Positions 6,073 through 13,751 of a DNA stretch of 14,445 nucleotides are shown here, one piece after another; within the stretch, counting starts at the first letter, position 1; the number at the start of each line of letters is the position of its first letter. Source of the DNA: Polynucleobacter meluiroseus (GTDB lineage: Bacteria > Pseudomonadota > Gammaproteobacteria > Burkholderiales > Burkholderiaceae); contig CAMBJN010000020.1 of the NCBI GenBank assembly GCA_945867755.1, positions 1-14,445 of the forward strand, written 5' to 3'. The translations under genes were made by a program, and so were the position numbers. The notes under the pieces are model-generated. The model worked only from the letters and a program-made list of their open reading frames with translations, was not told the origin of the DNA and did not search any database.

Positions 6073-8637
6073 ATGGAATTAATTCGCATACGCGCTCTCA
6101 GAGGTCCTAATTTTTGGGGTAAGCACACCGCTCTAGAGGCATTAGTTAAATGCGAAGAAAACGAAAAAATCATCACCAATATTTCTGGTTTTGAAACTCG
6201 CTTGCGTGAACGCTTTCCACAGCTGGGCCCGTTACGCCCTCACACACAAAATGAAACTGTTTCTTTGGCTCACGCCTTAGAGGTTTGCTCAAGAGACCTA
6301 CAAGCTCAAGCGGGCTGCCCCATCACATTCAGTAGAACCATGTCAACACCAGATGATGGTGTGTACATTGTGGTGGTTGAATACTCCGAAGAAAAAGTGG
6401 GCCGCTTAGCACTTGATTTGGCCATGCAGCTCTGTCGCTCAGCGCTGATTGATAACGGTTCACATCTTGATGAGTACTTAAAGCAATTAAGGGATCTGGA
6501 CGAGGACATCCGCCTAGGGCCAAGTACTGGATCAATTGTTGAGGCAGCTATTGCGCGCGGCATTCCTTACCGCCGTTTAACTGAAGGTAGTATGGTTCAA
6601 CTGGGCTGGGGCAGTAAACAACGCCGTATTCAAGCGGCAGAAACAAGCTCTACCAGCGCGGTTGCAGAATCAATTGCCCAAGATAAACAATTAACCAAAG
6701 ATTTACTCCATGCTGCTGGTGTCCCAGTACCTATGGGCAAAATTGTGACCACCTCAGAAGAAGCATGGCAAGCCTATTTAGAAATCAAAGTTCCAGTGGC
6801 AGTTAAGCCACGTGATGGCAATCAAGGTAAAGGTGTTGCGGTCAACATAGATAACCGCGAACAAATCGATATTGCCTTTAAGGCAGCCTCTGCGATTTCT
6901 TCTGAAGTGATCGTTGAGCGTTATATGCCAGGGCATGACCATCGTCTTTTGATCATCGGTGGTCAATTGGTGGCAGCAGCTCGCCGCGAACCTCCTTACG
7001 TGATTGGCAATAACAAAAATACCATTCGTGAATTGGTTGAAGAGATCAACAAGGATCCCCTCAGAGGTGATGGACACGCGACTTCTTTGAGCAAAATTCG
7101 AATTGATGAAATCGCCATTGCTACTCTTAAAAAACAGCAACTCACCCCAGACTCCATTCCTCCTAAAGGTCTGCGCGTCACCTTGCGCAACAATGCAAAC
7201 TTAAGCACCGGTGGCACAGCAACGGATGTCACGGATGATGTGCACCCAGACCTTGCCGCTTCAGCGGTTACAGCAGCGCAAATGGTTGGCTTGGATATTT
7301 GCGGAGTCGATGTGGTTTGTGACAATGTTTACAGACCGCTCGAAGAACAAGGTGGTGGCATTGTTGAAGTCAATGCGGCACCTGGCTTGCGCATGCACTT
7401 ACACCCTTCCTATGGCAAAGGTCGCCCAGTGGGTGAAGCCATTATTTCAACGATGTTTGGCAAAGAAGATGATGGTCGAATTCCGGTTGTGGCTGTCACA
7501 GGCACCAATGGCAAAACCACCACCGTCAAGTTAATGAGTCATTTGTTTGAGCGTCAAGGTTTGCGCGTCGGTCATACCGGCACAGACGGCGTGTACGTGA
7601 ATGGCAAAAGAATCGACACAGGCGACTGTAGCGGCCCTAAGAGCGCGCGCAATGTCTTAATGCACCCGGACGTTGATGCCGCTGTTTTAGAGACCGCACG
7701 GGGCGGTATTTTGCGTGAAGGCTTAGGCTTTGACCGCTGCCATGTAGCAATCGTGACTAATTTGGGTCAAGGTGATCACCTTGGCATGAACTACATCAAC
7801 ACCACATCAGAGTTAGCTGCGGTTAAACGTGTGATTGTTCAAAATGTGGCAAGCAACGGCATGGCGGTTCTAAATGCTGCCGACCCAATGGTTGCAAAGA
7901 TGGCCAAGTCTTGCCCAGGTCAAGTGACATTCTTCGCTAGAGACATTCAGCACCCGGTGATGGCAAAGCATCGCGCTCAAGGTCTGCGAGTGGTTTTTGT
8001 TGAAAACAACAAAATCGTTGCCAGCGAAGGTAAAAAAGAATTCCACATCGATTTGAACCAAGTGCCTGTCACTGTCAACGGCAGCATCAGCTTTCAGGTT
8101 GAGAATGTATTGGCCGCGGTTGGCGCAGCGTGGGCTTTGAATATTCCTTGGGAAACGATTGCTGAGGCATTAGCTTCCTTTGTGAGTGACTCTCAAACAG
8201 TTCCAGGACGTTTTAATTTATTCAAACACCAGGGTGCCACTGTGATTGCTGATTACGGTCACAACCCAGATGCAATCAAAGCCCTATCAGAAACCATCAT
8301 CAACATGCCTGCTAAGAAACGCATGGTTGTGATCAGTGGAGCTGGTGATCGTCGCGATGAAGACTTACGACGCCAAACAGAAATTCTTGGTCAGTACTTT
8401 GATCACGTCATTCTCTATGAAGACCAATGTCAACGCGGTCGTCCTGATGGTGAAGTGATTGGCATCATGCGAGAGGGTTTGATGGCCTCAAAGCAAGTGA
8501 AAAAAATTCAAGAATTCCACGGTGAGTTTTTAGCCATTGACCAAGCTTTATCTCAACTCCAAGCAGGTGATGTTTGCCTTATTTTGGTCGACCAGGTTGA
8601 AGAGTCTTTGGCTCACATCGCCAAAAACGTTCGCTGA
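6073..8637 (+). CDS. cphA: Cyanophycin synthetase
   Basis: This 854-residue enzyme makes cyanophycin, a cytoplasmic nitrogen-storage polymer of poly-aspartate with arginine on each side chain, using ATP, Asp and Arg. The N-domain is about 1-145. The ATP-grasp domain (about 148-460), which adds Asp to the backbone, shows VAVKPRDGNQGKGV (242-255), VERYMPG (281-287) and VEVNAAPGL (431-439). The Mur-ligase domain (about 470-854), which adds Arg to the side chain, shows P-loop VTGTNGKTTT (475-484), TGDCSGP (516-522), ETARGGILREG (540-550), DYGHNPDA (727-734), SGAGDRRDED (755-764) and RGRPDGE (788-794). Length and motifs match a full enzyme. One oddity is that the N-domain segment matching HxxEH in CphA' reads HALEV (67-71), so the second His is missing. 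It begins 6 bp after the cphA' stop without a clear Shine-Dalgarno, so it is probably translated by coupling. Confidence 0.96.
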   Translation: MELIRIRALRGPNFWGKHTALEALVKCEENEKIITNISGFETRLRERFPQLGPLRPHTQNETVSLAHALEVCSRDLQAQAGCPITFSRTMSTPDDGVYIVVVEYSEEKVGRLALDLAMQLCRSALIDNGSHLDEYLKQLRDLDEDIRLGPSTGSIVEAAIARGIPYRRLTEGSMVQLGWGSKQRRIQAAETSSTSAVAESIAQDKQLTKDLLHAAGVPVPMGKIVTTSEEAWQAYLEIKVPVAVKPRDGNQGKGVAVNIDNREQIDIAFKAASAISSEVIVERYMPGHDHRLLIIGGQLVAAARREPPYVIGNNKNTIRELVEEINKDPLRGDGHATSLSKIRIDEIAIATLKKQQLTPDSIPPKGLRVTLRNNANLSTGGTATDVTDDVHPDLAASAVTAAQMVGLDICGVDVVCDNVYRPLEEQGGGIVEVNAAPGLRMHLHPSYGKGRPVGEAIISTMFGKEDDGRIPVVAVTGTNGKTTTVKLMSHLFERQGLRVGHTGTDGVYVNGKRIDTGDCSGPKSARNVLMHPDVDAAVLETARGGILREGLGFDRCHVAIVTNLGQGDHLGMNYINTTSELAAVKRVIVQNVASNGMAVLNAADPMVAKMAKSCPGQVTFFARDIQHPVMAKHRAQGLRVVFVENNKIVASEGKKEFHIDLNQVPVTVNGSISFQVENVLAAVGAAWALNIPWETIAEALASFVSDSQTVPGRFNLFKHQGATVIADYGHNPDAIKALSETIINMPAKKRMVVISGAGDRRDEDLRRQTEILGQYFDHVILYEDQCQRGRPDGEVIGIMREGLMASKQVKKIQEFHGEFLAIDQALSQLQAGDVCLILVDQVEESLAHIAKNVR

Positions 8638-8677
8638 TCACTAACTCCAAAGCCAAAGCCAACACTTTATTACCGTT

Positions 8678-9496
8678 TTAGGCTGTTAACTTTAACTGCT
8701 GTTTTTGTAGCAGCTTGAGTACCTCGGCAGCGGCAATAAATCCAAAGGTCGCTGTCACGGTGACAGCCGAACCATAACCTGCACAAGACAAGCCACCACT
8801 GGCCACACCTTGTCTTGGCTCATCAGAATAAATCGCTGTAATACCTAACTTCTTTTTAGGATCATTGCTAAAGCCATACTCTTTGCGCAATGCATGTCTG
8901 ATCTTTGATAAGACTGGATCTTGGGTTGTTTTAGCCAAGTCAGCAGCCTTGATGCGACTTGGATCAAGCTTGCCACCAGCCCCACCACAAATCACCAAAG
9001 CAATCGTTGATGATTTTTTATCACCTTGTTGTTGGGTGCCTCTGGCTCTACCAATTTCATCTCTGGCTTCACAATAAGCCGCCAAAGCAATTTTCATCTT
9101 CACATCGTCCGTGGCATCAAGCACCACAAAGTATGGATTTTCTGCATTTTTGCGCAAATGTTCATCAAGATTGTCCAGCGTTAAAAATTCATCAATGACG
9201 TTGAGCTTAATCAGTGGATTGATCTGCCTGACCCGTTCGGCCATGGCTTCTGATTTTGACTTACCAAAGTTATCTTCAATCGCATGCAGCTGACGATTCA
9301 CATTGCTTAGAGCAATGTGATCAAAGTCCATCAATGTCAGCTCACCAATGCCGCTTCTGGCCAGCGCCTCGACAGCCCAAGAGCCAACACCACCTAAGCC
9401 AGCAACGAGCACGTGCGCCTTCTCAAAGGCCCGTAAACCAGGCTCGCCATATAAACGAGCAACTCCTGCAAAACGCCTATTTTGATTTGTATCCAT
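8678..9496 (-). CDS. tcdA: tRNA threonylcarbamoyladenosine dehydratase
   Basis: An E1/ThiF-fold enzyme that uses ATP to cyclise t6A at position 37 of ANN-reading tRNAs to ct6A. From the chosen start (272 residues), RRFAGVARLYG opens the family region, followed by nucleotide-binding GLGGVGSW (33-40), DFDHIALSNVNRQ (57-69), DATDDVKMK (about 127-135) and GGAGGKLDP, and a C-terminal VTVTATFGF. This matches E. coli TcdA in order and length. The frame continues upstream to 9568, but that extension runs through the terminator hairpin at 9514-9541. The real start is therefore placed at the ATG at 9496, or the one two codons earlier at 9502; neither has a clear Shine-Dalgarno. The gene is convergent with cphA (40 bp apart) and probably a single transcription unit. 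Confidence 0.92.
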   Translation of the reverse strand: MDTNQNRRFAGVARLYGEPGLRAFEKAHVLVAGLGGVGSWAVEALARSGIGELTLMDFDHIALSNVNRQLHAIEDNFGKSKSEAMAERVRQINPLIKLNVIDEFLTLDNLDEHLRKNAENPYFVVLDATDDVKMKIALAAYCEARDEIGRARGTQQQGDKKSSTIALVICGGAGGKLDPSRIKAADLAKTTQDPVLSKIRHALRKEYGFSNDPKKKLGITAIYSDEPRQGVASGGLSCAGYGSAVTVTATFGFIAAAEVLKLLQKQQLKLTA

Positions 9497-9513
9497 AAGC
9501 ATGACTATATAAG

Positions 9514-9541
9514 AAAAAACCCGCCTCGAGAGGCGGGTTTT
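9514..9541 (-). terminator. Intrinsic terminator of the symporter operon
   Basis: The stem pairs CCCGCCT (9520-9526) with AGGCGGG (9531-9537) around a CGAG loop, extended by four A-T pairs. In the minus direction it is followed by six T, the right polarity for the DUF4212-symporter operon, whose stop is at 9595. The plus side ends in four T, so it may also work weakly the other way. Confidence 0.88.
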
Positions 9542-9594
9542 AATGTGAGCCCCGAAGGGCATCACCAATGTTTCGTCAATTAAGAATCAATTGA

Positions 9595-11712
9595 TTACTT
9601 CAAAGTTGGGTAACGTACGTGGTCGATCAAGTCTTGAACTTCTTTATTTGGAGCTGGTGTTACCAAGCTGACCAAAATAATCAAAGCAAAACCTAATGGT
9701 ACACCGAAGATACCGGCTGAAATTGGTGCAATACCGTACCAAAGTTCAACTGGTGATGTTACGCCGAATACACCGCGCAACCATGGTTGTGTGGTCACCA
9801 TGTAGTACATAGTGATACCAAGACCAGCGACCATACCCACACATGCGCCCCACTTAGATGCACGCTTCCAGAAAATACCCAATGTCAAAGCTGGGAAGAA
9901 AGCAGCGGCAGCGAATGAGAACGCAGCGCCAACCAAGAACAAGATGTCAGCTGGTTTCTGAGATGCCACATAAGCAGCGGCTAGAGCAACGACCAACAAC
10001 AATGCCTTAGAAATTGCCACACGACGACTTGCCGGAGCATTTGGATCAATCATCTTGTAGTACAAGTCATGAGACAAAGCGTTAGCAATCGTCAACAACA
10101 AGCCGTCAGCTGTAGACAACGCAGCAGCCAAACCACCCGCAGCAACCATGCCTGAAATAACGTATGGCAAGCCACCGATTTCTGGAGTTGCTAACACGAT
10201 GATGTCGCCACCGATTCTCATCTCACCCAATTGGAAGATACCGTCTTTGTTCACGTCAGCTACTTGTAACAAAGTTGGATCAACCGCTGCCCAGCTTCCG
10301 ATCCATGCTGGTAGCTTATCGAATGGTGTGCCAACGAGAACGCTGAACACCTCATACTTAACAAGCACTGCTAGCGCAGGAGCTGTGAAGTACAACAAGA
10401 AGATGAAGAACAATGACCATGACACAGATTCACGAGCTTGCTTCACAGATGGAGTTGTGTAGAAGCGCATCAAAATGTGTGGCAATGCAGCTGTACCAAC
10501 CATCAAGCAGAAAATCAAAGCTAGGAAGTTACGACGTGATGTGTCGTAAGCAGCTTTTGCCTTGTCATCGCCATTTGGATCACCAGTAAACTGCGCTGCG
10601 TGACGTGGCATACCAGCCAAAGGCGCAGTTCTTGCAGTGTTTGCAGCCCTTGCTTTGGTCCATGCGTCTTTAGCAGCAGCTTCGTCCTTAGGAACAGCAG
10701 CCAATGCTTTTTCAGCAGCAGCCAAATCAGCAGCAGGAGCATTAGCAGCTTTAAGATCAGCTACTTTCTTCTCTGCAGCAGCTTTATCAGCAGCTAGAGC
10801 AACTGGAATGTCTTTTAGTTTTTCACCAAAAGCATCTGCACGCCCTTTGAACACAGCAATAACTTCTAGCTCTTTTGGATCCTTCAGCAACTCTGCTTCA
10901 CGAGCTGTCACTTTTTCAAGCTGGTAGCCGTAAACTAATTGAGGGATTGGGAAACCAGTTTGTTTCACTGACAACCAAACCACAGGAATCATGTAAGCAA
11001 TGATCAAGATGATGTACTGAGCCACTTGAGTCCAAGTAACAGCGCGCATACCACCCAAGAAAGAGCAAACCAAGATACCTGCCAAGCCCAAGAAAATACC
11101 TACTTCAAATGTAACGCCTGTCAAACGTGTTGTGATCAAGCCCACACCGTAGATCTGAGCAACAACGTATGTGAATGAACACAAGATTGCAGCAAAAATT
11201 CCGATGAAACGAGCTAAATTACCGTCATAACGGGCGCCTAAGAAGTCAGGAATAGTGAACTGACCAAACTTACGTAGATATGGAGCAAGGAACAAGGCCA
11301 CCAAACAGTAACCGCCTGTCCAACCCATGATGAAGGCAAGACCGCTGTAACCTGTTAAGTAAAGAGTACCAGCCATACCGATAAAGGAAGCTGCAGACAT
11401 CCAGTCTGAACCTGTCGCCATACCGTTATACATAGCAGGAACACGTCGACCAGCTACATAGTACTCAGCAGCATCGTTTGTACGGCTCACAAAACCGATA
11501 CCGGCATAGAGCAATACAGTTCCAGCCAAGAATGCGTAGCCGATCCATGCGCGAGTTAATCCCATTTGTTCTGCGATTCCAAGAATCACCACAAATGAAA
11601 CGAAACCGCCAACGTACCAACCGTAGATTTTGTTTAGTTGTTTTTTAAAAGCAGAGTTTGATGAAGCACTAAACACGCCACCAGTCTCGCTATTAGGAGT
11701 CATTCCAGCCAT
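9595..11712 (-). CDS. VC_2705-type sodium:solute symporter, ActP-like, large subunit
   Basis: A 705-residue inner-membrane symporter of the SSS family, probably moving acetate or another short organic acid with Na+. It has many hydrophobic helices and family blocks: AAEYYVAGRRVPAMYNGMAT (81-100), GSDWMSAASFIG (101-112), QFTIPDFLGARYDG (151-164), PHILMRFYTTP (411-421) and AALSTADGLLLTIANALSHD (530-549). Two hydrophilic parts interrupt the helices. One is an Ala/Lys-rich, probably helical segment (about 266-393). The other is an EF-hand-like loop DVNKDGIFQLGE (486-497) with acidic residues at 1, 5 and 12, Asn at 3 and Gly at 6. As I recall, the loop region is typical of the VC_2705 subfamily, in contrast to classical ActP. 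It starts 2 nt after the DUF4212 stop, with a GGGGG-containing Shine-Dalgarno; ATG codon 4 is a weaker alternative. It ends in the terminator at 9514-9541. Substrate is inferred from family. Confidence 0.92.
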   Translation of the reverse strand: MAGMTPNSETGGVFSASSNSAFKKQLNKIYGWYVGGFVSFVVILGIAEQMGLTRAWIGYAFLAGTVLLYAGIGFVSRTNDAAEYYVAGRRVPAMYNGMATGSDWMSAASFIGMAGTLYLTGYSGLAFIMGWTGGYCLVALFLAPYLRKFGQFTIPDFLGARYDGNLARFIGIFAAILCSFTYVVAQIYGVGLITTRLTGVTFEVGIFLGLAGILVCSFLGGMRAVTWTQVAQYIILIIAYMIPVVWLSVKQTGFPIPQLVYGYQLEKVTAREAELLKDPKELEVIAVFKGRADAFGEKLKDIPVALAADKAAAEKKVADLKAANAPAADLAAAEKALAAVPKDEAAAKDAWTKARAANTARTAPLAGMPRHAAQFTGDPNGDDKAKAAYDTSRRNFLALIFCLMVGTAALPHILMRFYTTPSVKQARESVSWSLFFIFLLYFTAPALAVLVKYEVFSVLVGTPFDKLPAWIGSWAAVDPTLLQVADVNKDGIFQLGEMRIGGDIIVLATPEIGGLPYVISGMVAAGGLAAALSTADGLLLTIANALSHDLYYKMIDPNAPASRRVAISKALLLVVALAAAYVASQKPADILFLVGAAFSFAAAAFFPALTLGIFWKRASKWGACVGMVAGLGITMYYMVTTQPWLRGVFGVTSPVELWYGIAPISAGIFGVPLGFALIILVSLVTPAPNKEVQDLIDHVRYPTLK

Positions 11713-11714
11713 GA

Positions 11715-11978
11715 TTAGTCCCCCTCTTCTTCAGCACATCCGTGCTCTTGGTCTAATTTGTTCATGTAATGAGCATAGTAGACAATAATTAATACGTAAA
11801 CGACCAATGAACCTTGAGCGCCCATCCAGAAGCTGAAAGGCCAGCCAAAGAATGAAAAGCTTAGGTCACGAGCCATGTAGCTAACCACGTAAGTGACAAC
11901 AAACCAAATAGCCAACAAAATTGCTGTGACTCTTAGGTTTTTTGCCCAATACTGGCGGTGCGATTCCGTTAATTGCAT
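11715..11978 (-). CDS. DUF4212 small subunit of the sodium:solute symporter
   Basis: This 87-residue inner-membrane protein has two predicted helices (about 17-35 and 52-71), a short loop containing FSFFGWPFSFWMGAQ, and an acidic tail ending EEEGD. The pattern, and the position directly ahead of a VC_2705-type symporter, match the DUF4212 small-subunit family that always accompanies that symporter. The strong GGAG Shine-Dalgarno (GAGGAG, 8 nt from the ATG) fixes the start. It is the first gene of the two-gene operon. The specific role (assembly or gating) is not known from sequence. Confidence 0.92.
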   Translation of the reverse strand: MQLTESHRQYWAKNLRVTAILLAIWFVVTYVVSYMARDLSFSFFGWPFSFWMGAQGSLVVYVLIIVYYAHYMNKLDQEHGCAEEEGD

Positions 11979-12077
11979 AACAGTTTCTCCTCGTTGTTAC
12001 TTTAAAACCAGGTTTCCCCGGAACCCTTTGCGATCCACCAGAATTTCACTTCCAGCTTGCAACCGAACCGCGTTTTG
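11979..12077. other. Intergenic region upstream of DUF4212
   Basis: This 99-bp gap must hold either a promoter for the symporter operon or the readthrough path from the TPR gene. I see the DUF4212 Shine-Dalgarno (GAGGAG) and an imperfect inverted repeat, GGTTTCCCCGGAACC (about 12010-12024), which is too weak for a confident terminator. No clear sigma70 or sigma54 boxes stand out. Confidence 0.4.
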
Positions 12078-12656
12078 TCAAGAAGCTTTCACTTCAAGCC
12101 CAGTTTCCCGCTCTAATTGAGCGGCAAATTTAGGCTCAAACCCTTTGAGATGGCGAATGATCTTCACCGCCTCTTCAGGTTGCTGACGATCCATATGAAC
12201 CCGCGCTAATTGATACCAAGCGTAAGGACTCATAGGCTGCAATTGGGTGTTGCGCTTAAGGGCTTTAATCGCCTCTTCAAAGCGCTGCTGTTGAATTAGG
12301 ACCAGACCTAGGCCATACCAGGCCATGTCCAATTTTTCATCTAATTCAAGAGCACGACGGAAACTGAATTCAGCATCATCAATCTGCTTTAATTCTTCCT
12401 GTTGAAAGCCGAGGTTGTACCAAGCGAATGCAGGAGCATCTGGCTTGGCCACTAATTTTTTATACATATTGATAGAAGCTTGTTTATTGCCAGCTTCCGC
12501 ATACAGATGAGCCAAGCTACCTAATGCATAAGCATCATTTGGGTAGTCAGCCAACATGTCTTCAAATGTTTCAGTCGCCCAAGACCTGCGCCCAAGCACG
12601 ATGAACGTGACGGCTCGCCATTTATGCAACTGCCATTTGAAATCGATTTTTATCAT
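12078..12656 (-). CDS. Tetratricopeptide-repeat protein
   Basis: A 192-residue soluble protein built mainly of four consecutive TPR units (about 42-75, 76-109, 110-143, 144-177), each with the expected W/L-Gly/Ala-Tyr-type spacing, such as AWYNLGFQ, AWYGLGLV and AWYQLARV. TPRs form a helical scaffold for protein binding, so it is probably an adaptor rather than an enzyme. No signal peptide is evident; the N-terminal 1-40 also looks helical. Its ATG overlaps the stop of the upstream membrane-protein gene as ATGA, which implies coupled translation and suggests the two products work together, perhaps with the TPR protein recruited at the membrane. The partner is unknown. Confidence 0.88.
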   Translation of the reverse strand: MIKIDFKWQLHKWRAVTFIVLGRRSWATETFEDMLADYPNDAYALGSLAHLYAEAGNKQASINMYKKLVAKPDAPAFAWYNLGFQQEELKQIDDAEFSFRRALELDEKLDMAWYGLGLVLIQQQRFEEAIKALKRNTQLQPMSPYAWYQLARVHMDRQQPEEAVKIIRHLKGFEPKFAAQLERETGLEVKAS

Positions 12657-12949
12657 TTACAACCAACCATCCCTATCGATACACAGTGCTCAATCTTGGC
12701 CAGAGTCACTGCGATATACAAAACTGAAACAACACAAAAGGCCACCACTGGAATGTGTCGCTCTGCAACCATTTTTGGTGAAATCAACTTGGCAATCGCT
12801 ACCCAAGGTTTATTCAAGACCACAAACAATTGATAAAACATATTGGTTTCTCTTTTGTTACCAACAATCGCATAAAGAATTGCTTGACCCACTAAAGCCA
12901 AACCACCGATATACAAAACCAACTGCAACACATTCAAAAACTGAATCAA
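12653..12949 (-). CDS. Small two-helix inner-membrane protein, function unknown
   Basis: A 98-residue protein with two hydrophobic segments (about 4-28 and 65-85) separated by a polar, basic linker containing NKRETNMFYQ and LNKPWVAIAKLISPKMVAERH. I do not recognise a named domain. The start is TTG at 12949, supported by a good Shine-Dalgarno (TTGAGGT, 12962-12956) at 7-nt spacing; no upstream ATG is in frame. The stop overlaps the TPR start by 4 bp (ATGA). The coupled TPR gene makes a small membrane anchor or adaptor pair plausible, but that is inference from arrangement only. Confidence 0.82.
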   Translation of the reverse strand: MIQFLNVLQLVLYIGGLALVGQAILYAIVGNKRETNMFYQLFVVLNKPWVAIAKLISPKMVAERHIPVVAFCVVSVLYIAVTLAKIEHCVSIGMVGCK

Positions 12950-13111
12950 ATTCTTACCTCAAGGATTTACACCCCTATTTGGGGCATTTCTATCAACATG
13001 CGTACTATGGATTTCTTTGGGTAAAGAGAGAATAAGTAGTTACCCTATTTTTCTTATATAAATCAATTTCTTAAGCCAAACTTACAGGTATTTACCATGG
13101 GGCTTACAAAC
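12950..13111. other. Intergenic region upstream of the membrane protein/TPR pair
   Basis: This 162-bp AT-rich gap is the largest in the window. It holds an inverted repeat GGGTAA/TTACCC (13019-13024 and 13040-13045, 15-nt loop), a small CCCC/GGGG hairpin (12972-12983) near the ribosome binding site, and a minus-strand TTTGGC-N16-TATAAG that could be a sigma70 promoter for the membrane/TPR pair. No intrinsic terminator with a minus-strand T-run follows the exonuclease gene. Confidence 0.4.
12956..12962 (-). promoter_or_regulatory. Ribosome binding site that fixes the TTG start of the 98-aa membrane protein
   Basis: TTGAGGT on the minus strand places GAGG 7 nt before the TTG at 12949. This is the best Shine-Dalgarno in the right half besides that of DUF4212, and it supports a non-ATG start. 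Confidence 0.65.
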
Positions 13112-13750
13112 TCAATTTCGGGGTAACCAGCGGGACTCTCGGGCCAATTTTTCAATCAAATCAATCGTTGAGGCCAAAGGTTGGAGTTTGGGCCAACATT
13201 GCAGGATTAATTCAGCGGTTGCGAAGGTATCTGCGGCGGCTTGATGACGCACTGCACACTCAATCCCCAAGTGCTCCATCCACTGATCCAGGGATCTGGC
13301 CTTCACCTCGGGATAGCAGGCTGAAACCAAAGGCTCAACGTCAATCCAGGCGTTTTTAAGCTTGTATCCAAGCTGATATTGATAGGCCCTTTGAATCATC
13401 GACTCGTCAAAAGCCGCATGAAAAGCAAATAAAGGGGCATCCCCCACCCAACGCTCAAAATTTTGCAATACCTGTTGAGGGTTTTCCCCCATCATTTGGG
13501 CCTGAGCCCCAATGCCATGCAACAAGATATTGTCTTTGTCTGAGGCCAAATCTTGCTTTAAGACAGCTTCAAAACTATCAAAAATATCGATTTTTAAGCT
13601 TTGATCCTCATTCAGATGAATGCACACAGCAGCAATCGCCAACAAACGATCCTGTCTTGGATCCAAGCCACTGGTTTCAACATCTAAAACCACCCAGCGA
13701 TTTTGATTGATGACCGGGGCCTGCCCAAATAAGCGCTTTAACCAAAACAT
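13112..13750 (-). CDS. DEDDh 3'-5' exonuclease (DnaQ/PolC-epsilon type)
   Basis: A 212-residue nuclease with the complete two-metal DEDDh set: Exo I VVLDVETSGLD gives D23 and E25, Exo II FAFHAAFDESMI gives D115, and Exo III RHQAAADTFATAELI gives H169 and D174. It resembles the free-standing epsilon-like exonucleases often found beside DUF294-type proteins rather than the polymerase subunit itself. The substrate (DNA, RNA or nucleotide-modified) is unknown. The ATG at 13750 lies 1 nt after the upstream stop, so the two genes form an operon and are probably translationally coupled. No signal peptide is visible. Confidence 0.92.
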   Translation of the reverse strand: MFWLKRLFGQAPVINQNRWVVLDVETSGLDPRQDRLLAIAAVCIHLNEDQSLKIDIFDSFEAVLKQDLASDKDNILLHGIGAQAQMMGENPQQVLQNFERWVGDAPLFAFHAAFDESMIQRAYQYQLGYKLKNAWIDVEPLVSACYPEVKARSLDQWMEHLGIECAVRHQAAADTFATAELILQCWPKLQPLASTIDLIEKLARESRWLPRN

Positions 13751-13751
13751 C

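Noticed and set aside
8638..8677. Possible bidirectional terminator between convergent cphA and tcdA
   Set aside because: No stable hairpin; only a short direct repeat (AGCC with AAAGCC) is visible.
9497..9568. 24-residue N-terminal extension of TcdA
   Set aside because: It would translate the GC-rich terminator hairpin and has no counterpart in TcdA proteins, which start just before RRFAG.
9585..9596. Perfect 12-bp palindrome AATCAATTGATT at the symporter stop codon
   Set aside because: AT-dominated, overlaps coding sequence and lies next to a far stronger terminator; probably chance.
10637..10927. Open frame of 96 codons on the plus strand, Ala/Ser-rich
   Set aside because: It is the antisense shadow of the Ala/Lys-rich insert in the symporter; low complexity and no ribosome binding site.
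12010..12024. Possible terminator after the TPR gene (GGTTTCC/GGAACC)
   Set aside because: The stem needs a bulge, has few pairs and is not followed by a clean T-run on the minus strand.
12556..13035. Plus-strand open frame of 159 codons
   Set aside because: It runs antisense to the TPR and membrane-protein genes, which have clear domain structure and coupled starts; its own product shows no recognisable motif.
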